DNA from: an uncultured Bacilli bacterium
GTDB taxonomy: Bacteria; Bacillota_I; Bacilli_A; RF39; UBA660
Direction of reading: 5' to 3'
NCBI GenBank assembly: GCA_947588865.1
Contig: CANPYQ010000003.1
Coordinates: 1 to 22,577 of the forward strand
DNA: 22,577 nt
Below the pieces are notes generated by a model. It worked only from the letters and a program-made list of their open reading frames with translations. It was not told where the DNA came from and made no database searches. How positions within the stretch are numbered: the stretch's first letter is position 1; every line of letters begins with the position of its first letter. Below, one piece after another: positions 21,575 to 22,577 of this stretch. Made by a program: the position numbers and the translations under genes.

Positions 21575-22523
21575 AGTTTTCAAATTTTCTTTTAAATGAA
21601 TATGTAATGGCAACTAATCCAATAATAGAAATAAATCCTAATACTAAATATAATGAAACATTATCTACTGTATTTGGAGCTTCTATTTCTGGTTCTTCTG
21701 GAGTAACTTGTTCCTCTTTAACAACTGGTTCTGTATACTCTTCACCTTCAGCTGTTATTTCTTCACCTATTTCATTAGATTCAAATTTAATCTCTCCTTC
21801 AGAATTTGTAATAACTATTTTACCATCTTTAATTTTAAATTCATCTTCAGTAGATTCAGAATTCTTTACTTCAAATTTATCTAATTCATCATCTTCTGCA
21901 ACATAAATATAACTATCTTGGTTTTCTCCTGTTACTTCAATAGTTCCATCAAGTGTTACTGATGGTATTTCAGTAACGTTTTCACCCTTACCAATTTCAA
22001 TACCATTTCCACCTTCTTGTTCTCCATTGTCACTCATTGTTAAACTTTGAACTGTTAAGTTTCCACCATTAACCAAAACAGCACCATATTTACAATTTTC
22101 AATAGTTACATTACTAACAGTAATTTTTCCTCCATCATAAGCTTGTAAACCATATTTTTTAGCATCAGTAATAGTTACATTTGATATTGTCAAATTTCCC
22201 TCTTTAGTTACAGTGATGATTGAACCGTCAACACCGCCAGCAAGAGTCATACTATCTCCTAATCCTTTTAAAGTATAAGTTGATTGACCATCAATTGTAA
22301 GAACTCTGTCTACATAAATTGTTTCGCTAATATCTTCTATATCTGCTCCTAATTTAATTGTTGTAACTTGAGAGTTACCTACAGCTTCTTTAAGGTCAGC
22401 ATAAGTAGTTACAGTAGCTACGCCATTCTCATCTGGTGTTACCTCAGCTTTTACAAACATTACAGGTACTGCTAAAAGCATCATTAAACATCCAATTATA
22501 GTTCCTTTGAATAATTTTTTCAT
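21573..22523 (-). CDS. Secreted beta-helix surface protein with C-terminal sorting-like anchor
   Basis: 316 residues. A signal peptide (1-26, ending VKA) leads into about 170 residues of right-handed beta-helix repeats rich in Val, Thr, Gly and Asn (GSIITVTKEGNLTISNVTIT, YGLQAYDGGKITVSNVTIE, YGAVLVNGGNLTVQSLTM). An acidic stretch follows, then EAPNTVDN (281-288), a membrane helix and a basic tail KRKFEN. That ending has the layout of a sortase substrate, with APNTVD where LPxTG would be; without cleavage it would simply be a membrane anchor. The pectate-lyase-like fold suggests carbohydrate contact, with no catalytic residues identified. Codon usage is less AT-rich than the neighbours. The ATG follows AAGGAGAATATGG. 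Confidence 0.83.
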   Translation of the reverse strand: MKKLFKGTIIGCLMMLLAVPVMFVKAEVTPDENGVATVTTYADLKEAVGNSQVTTIKLGADIEDISETIYVDRVLTIDGQSTYTLKGLGDSMTLAGGVDGSIITVTKEGNLTISNVTITDAKKYGLQAYDGGKITVSNVTIENCKYGAVLVNGGNLTVQSLTMSDNGEQEGGNGIEIGKGENVTEIPSVTLDGTIEVTGENQDSYIYVAEDDELDKFEVKNSESTEDEFKIKDGKIVITNSEGEIKFESNEIGEEITAEGEEYTEPVVKEEQVTPEEPEIEAPNTVDNVSLYLVLGFISIIGLVAITYSFKRKFEN

Positions 22524-22548
22524 CCATATTCTCCTTTCTTGTAATAGT

Positions 22549-22577
22549 ATTATAACACGTACACCCCCCCCCCTGTC
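22549..22577 (-). promoter_or_regulatory. Promoter of the surface-protein gene containing a G10 tract
   Basis: On the minus strand TGTTATAAT (extended -10; TATAAT at 22549-22554). Upstream lie TGTACG and ten G (22564-22573), and the window begins with GACA (22574-22577). If the next two bases are TT, this is TTGACA with a 19-base spacer in which G10 is the main part. The leader is about 19 bases. Confidence 0.6.
22564..22573. repeat. Homopolymer C10/G10 tract
   Basis: Ten consecutive C on the plus strand. It is the only such GC homopolymer in the window, in a genome where even runs of four are rare. It lies between the likely -35 and -10 of the surface-protein promoter and close to the window edge. 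Confidence 0.9.

Noticed and set aside
1..22577. UGA read as tryptophan (mycoplasma code), given the extreme AT content
   Set aside because: UGG codes Trp in conserved places (for example DPWPKN of TrmB), and genes such as the coiled-coil gene and the DUF4015 gene end at UGA with proper downstream signals.
1..22577. CRISPR arrays, insertion sequences, prophage genes, tRNA or rRNA genes
   Set aside because: No spaced direct repeats, no transposase, integrase or phage structural genes, and no cloverleaf or rRNA sequence were recognised on either strand.

Overview
The window reads as chromosomal DNA from a very AT-rich, low-GC Gram-positive bacterium of the Bacilli type. UGA serves as a stop codon and UGG as Trp, so this is not the mycoplasma code. 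Bacilli markers include YutD, the YceD/DUF177-rpmF pair and TmcAL (YlbM). A small acid-soluble spore protein of the SspI type, a YunB homologue and a YjcZ-like micro-protein indicate a lineage that forms endospores or descends from one that did. The species cannot be named from sequence alone.

Layout. 1-599: start of rpmF and yceD (minus). 854-1997: tmcAL (plus) with a terminator over its stop codon. 2124-4520 (minus): a divergent FolD, a cysteine desulfurase and two Cys-rich membrane micro-proteins. 4681-5937: membrane-anchored PrsA-type foldase (plus), convergent with recX (5998-6780) across a shared terminator. 6855-11496 (minus): a tightly packed six-gene envelope cluster (lipoprotein, disordered protein, DUF948-like/YtxG-like, YtxH, single-pass protein, and a two-ligand-domain receptor ending in a degenerate GGDEF domain). 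11567-12217: trmB (minus). 12295-12846: a coiled-coil protein and sspI (plus). 12856-14400: single-chain glycyl-tRNA synthetase behind a consensus promoter and a T-box-like leader. 14468-16093: a pseudopilin-type N-terminus on a large ectodomain. 16193-18968 (minus): yutD, a DUF4015 glycosidase-like protein and yunB. 19039-19488: a CBS-pair protein (plus), abutting the stop of a zinc-ribbon/PASTA protein that overlaps an RDD-family membrane gene. 21573-22523: a beta-helix surface protein whose promoter contains a ten-base G tract at the window edge.

How the genes work together. Most of the window is housekeeping (tRNA modification and charging, folate, sulfur transfer, recombination control) mixed with cell-envelope and sporulation genes. 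Regulation is very compact. Five genes share the same arrangement: a -10 box, six bases, then GGTGA(T/C) and the start codon 9-10 bases after the predicted transcription start. Several terminators overlap stop codons.

The observations most worth following are the poly-G promoter tract (possible phase variation), the compact glycyl T-box-like leader, the repeated -10/N6/GGTGA leader design, and several unusual membrane proteins.
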